A DNA stretch of 7,191 bases, from contig JACZRM010000087.1 in assembly GCA_022576105.1 (NCBI GenBank), positions 1 through 7,191 on the forward strand, read 5' to 3'. A program made the translations under genes and the position numbers. Numbering within the stretch: the stretch's first letter is position 1; each line of letters opens with the position of its first letter. The notes under the pieces are model-generated. The model saw nothing but the letters and a program-made list of their open reading frames with translations. It ran no database searches and was not told where the DNA came from. The stretch is from Chloroflexota bacterium (GTDB lineage Bacteria > Chloroflexota > Dehalococcoidia > UBA3495). This document shows, piece by piece, positions 6,099-7,191 of this stretch.

Positions 6099-6809
6099 TT
6101 GCCGCAATCCGAACAACATAGGGAACTTTCCCGGCGTACTCTTTCCCGGCGCGCCATCGAACGCATAGTGGGGGCAATGCTTTTCGGCTATATTGTGGCG
6201 GTGGCTATTCAGGTAGTCACCCGGGCACTCAGCTACGACAGCCAGGTTCCTTTCGATGAAGCCATTCTGACCATCGCCGCGAACCAAAACCTCTACCTGA
6301 CCAGCATGTATTCTGGATTGGTGGCGAACTTCTTGCTGGTTGTCCTGGCCGCCGGACTGTACTCAATTTTCGCCGTCCATCAGGTACATCTAGCCAGGAT
6401 TGGGGCGGTACTTCTGCTGGGCGCCGCGATAGTATCGTTGATGTCCAGCGGCTCCGGGCTGGCGGTGGCTTCACTGATCCAAGAGTTCACTGGGGACCAG
6501 CTTCGGCCTGGATCAGCCTTGAGCAGCACACTGGCCGTGGAGTCGATCCGGGAGACCTTCGGCAGAATTGGGTTCACCCTGTCTGCTCTGGGGGTGGTCG
6601 CCTTGGGAACTCTGATCGCCTGGAGTGGTACACTACCCAGATGGCTGGGCTGGCTGGGTATTGCCGCGGGCATTTCCATGTTCTTCATCTGGATGGAGGC
6701 GGCAACCACCATTCACCGGCTGGGCGGCGCAGGTTACCTGCTGTGGCTGGCCATCATGGGAGGATGGCTGGTGGTGCGGGGCACGCAACATGACTCAGAA
6801 GTTGTCTAG
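6099..6809 (+). CDS. Six-helix integral membrane protein, DUF4386-like
   Basis: Function is unknown. Read from TTG 6099 the product has 236 residues. It begins with a basic cytoplasmic segment (RELSRRTLSRRAIER, 8-22), followed by about six hydrophobic helices near 23-41, 70-92, 99-127, 155-175, 181-199 and 209-226. A polar loop of about 28 residues follows helix 1. The GFTLSALGVVALGTLIAW and LPRWLGWLGIAAGI stretches recall the DUF4386 family of uncharacterised membrane proteins, in both length and helix spacing. The start is uncertain. No Shine-Dalgarno sequence precedes TTG 6099, and ATG 6177 (210 residues) would remove the basic N-terminus. The frame is open back to 5847, but that part overlaps galU and is not credible. 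The gap after galU is short with no terminator, suggesting cotranscription. Confidence 0.75.
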   Translation: MPQSEQHRELSRRTLSRRAIERIVGAMLFGYIVAVAIQVVTRALSYDSQVPFDEAILTIAANQNLYLTSMYSGLVANFLLVVLAAGLYSIFAVHQVHLARIGAVLLLGAAIVSLMSSGSGLAVASLIQEFTGDQLRPGSALSSTLAVESIRETFGRIGFTLSALGVVALGTLIAWSGTLPRWLGWLGIAAGISMFFIWMEAATTIHRLGGAGYLLWLAIMGGWLVVRGTQHDSEVV

Positions 6810-6887
6810 AAATTCTCTCCCCTAAGTGAGTGAGGGGCCTTACCTAAAAGTCGGGTTCAAATCTCACTTTTGGAATAATCTTAGGAC

Positions 6888-6947
6888 TCCTTTCGACAAG
6901 CCTGTACCGTCGATGAACTCAGGGCAGACTCTGAGCTGGTCGAAGCG
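6888..6947. repeat. Palindromic repeat unit A (TTCGAC...GTCGAA type)
   Basis: TTCGAC (6892-6897) is inverted as GTCGAA (6939-6944), and CTCAG (6918-6922) as CTGAG (6931-6935), so the stretch can fold into a long hairpin. The right half, CTGAGCTGGTCGAAG, is close to the common dispersed bacterial repeat CTGAGCTTGTCGAAG. The arms have diverged, so the copy is probably old. Confidence 0.6.
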
Positions 6948-6956
6948 GCTCAGGGC

Positions 6957-7057
6957 GATCCTTCGACAGGCTCGGGATGAGCGGTTTTCATCCGTTAGTG
7001 GTGAGCTCCGATTTCATCGAGAGTCTCGACAGAGTCGGACCCGTCGAACCATGAGCG
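6957..7057. repeat. Palindromic repeat unit B, interrupted by a nested palindrome
   Basis: CTTCGACAGGCTCGGGATGA (6961-6980) is the left part of the same repeat family as unit A. The right part is recognisable as GTGGTGAGC (6998-7006) and CGTCGAACCATGAGCGG (7042-7058), which would normally be nearly contiguous. Between them, 7007-7039 is a separate palindromic block: TCCGA (7007-7011) with TCGGA (7035-7039), enclosing TCGAGA-G-TCTCGA (7017-7029). Units A and B lie in tandem, about 10 bases apart. Confidence 0.6.
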
Positions 7058-7178
7058 GGTGAAATTATTCGTCGGCTTTTGGAACAAAAGGTGCTTTTGA
7101 GGCAAGGCCCAATCGGGATAAGGACGCGCACTAAAGCATTCTGGTAGAGCCAAACAATCAGCGCTGGAAAGAGGATAT

Positions 7179-7191
7179 ATGCTGTTCAACA
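7179..7191 (+). CDS. Possible start of a gene running off the window
   Basis: ATG at 7179-7181 is preceded by GGAAAGAGGA, a purine-rich Shine-Dalgarno-like tract ending three bases before the ATG. Only four codons (M-L-F-N) are visible, so no product can be proposed and the call rests on the ribosome-site resemblance alone. Confidence 0.2.

Larger units (their letters stand above)
6810..7178. other. Intergenic stretch without a convincing gene
   Basis: This region holds two palindromic repeats (6888-6947 and 6957-7057, described separately). Right after the membrane-protein stop there is a weak hairpin, CCCCT (6819-6823) with AGGGG (6833-6837), which has no T-run. The short open frames here run through the repeats and show no family resemblance. 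The remainder (7058-7178) has no recognisable RNA or promoter. Confidence 0.6.

Noticed and set aside
6819..6837. Hairpin CCCCT/AGGGG as a terminator of the galU unit
   Set aside because: The stem is only five base pairs with a nine-base loop and no following T-run, so it is too weak to call.
5011..7057. CRISPR array or insertion sequence
   Set aside because: The repeats are individual palindromes without regular spacers, and no cas or transposase gene is present.
6826..7062. Open plus-strand frame of 78 codons after the membrane-protein gene
   Set aside because: Most of it is translated palindromic repeat sequence, and the product resembles no family.

Overview
The window is a compact stretch of bacterial chromosome made almost entirely of housekeeping genes, GC-rich with GC-rich third codon positions. 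There are five recognisable protein genes, one further membrane-protein gene and one RNA gene. A long-form (Alu-domain-containing) bacterial SRP RNA, the MEP isoprenoid pathway (IspE), an Lgt of divergent sequence and several families of chromosomal palindromic repeats fit a Chloroflexota bacterium (Dehalococcoidia-like). That placement is inference, because no rRNA or lineage-specific marker is present.

Layout. Positions 149-1831 (+) encode RecJ exonuclease. A 73-bp palindromic repeat then separates recJ from a convergent minus-strand block. Read in its own direction, that block is: promoter (4975-4946), SRP RNA (4938-4666), rsmA (4630-3785), ispE (3858-2953, overlapping the end of rsmA) and lgt (2893-2030). 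The block is close-packed, with no convincing terminator between the SRP RNA and rsmA, so it may be one transcription unit. It joins protein targeting (SRP), 16S rRNA dimethylation, isoprenoid precursor synthesis and lipoprotein lipidation. Divergent from it, after a second palindromic repeat (5011-5084), is a plus-strand pair: galU (5206-6072) and a six-helix membrane protein resembling DUF4386 (about 6099-6809). The last 380 bases hold no convincing complete gene. They carry two tandem palindromic repeats of the TTCGAC...GTCGAA type, one interrupted by a nested palindrome, and a possible gene start at the very edge.

No defence system, mobile element with a transposase, CRISPR array or biosynthetic cluster is visible. 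The most informative points are the complete large SRP RNA with a promoter that places its 5' end, its head position in a protein operon, the substitutions at conserved Lgt positions, and the interrupted palindromic repeats.
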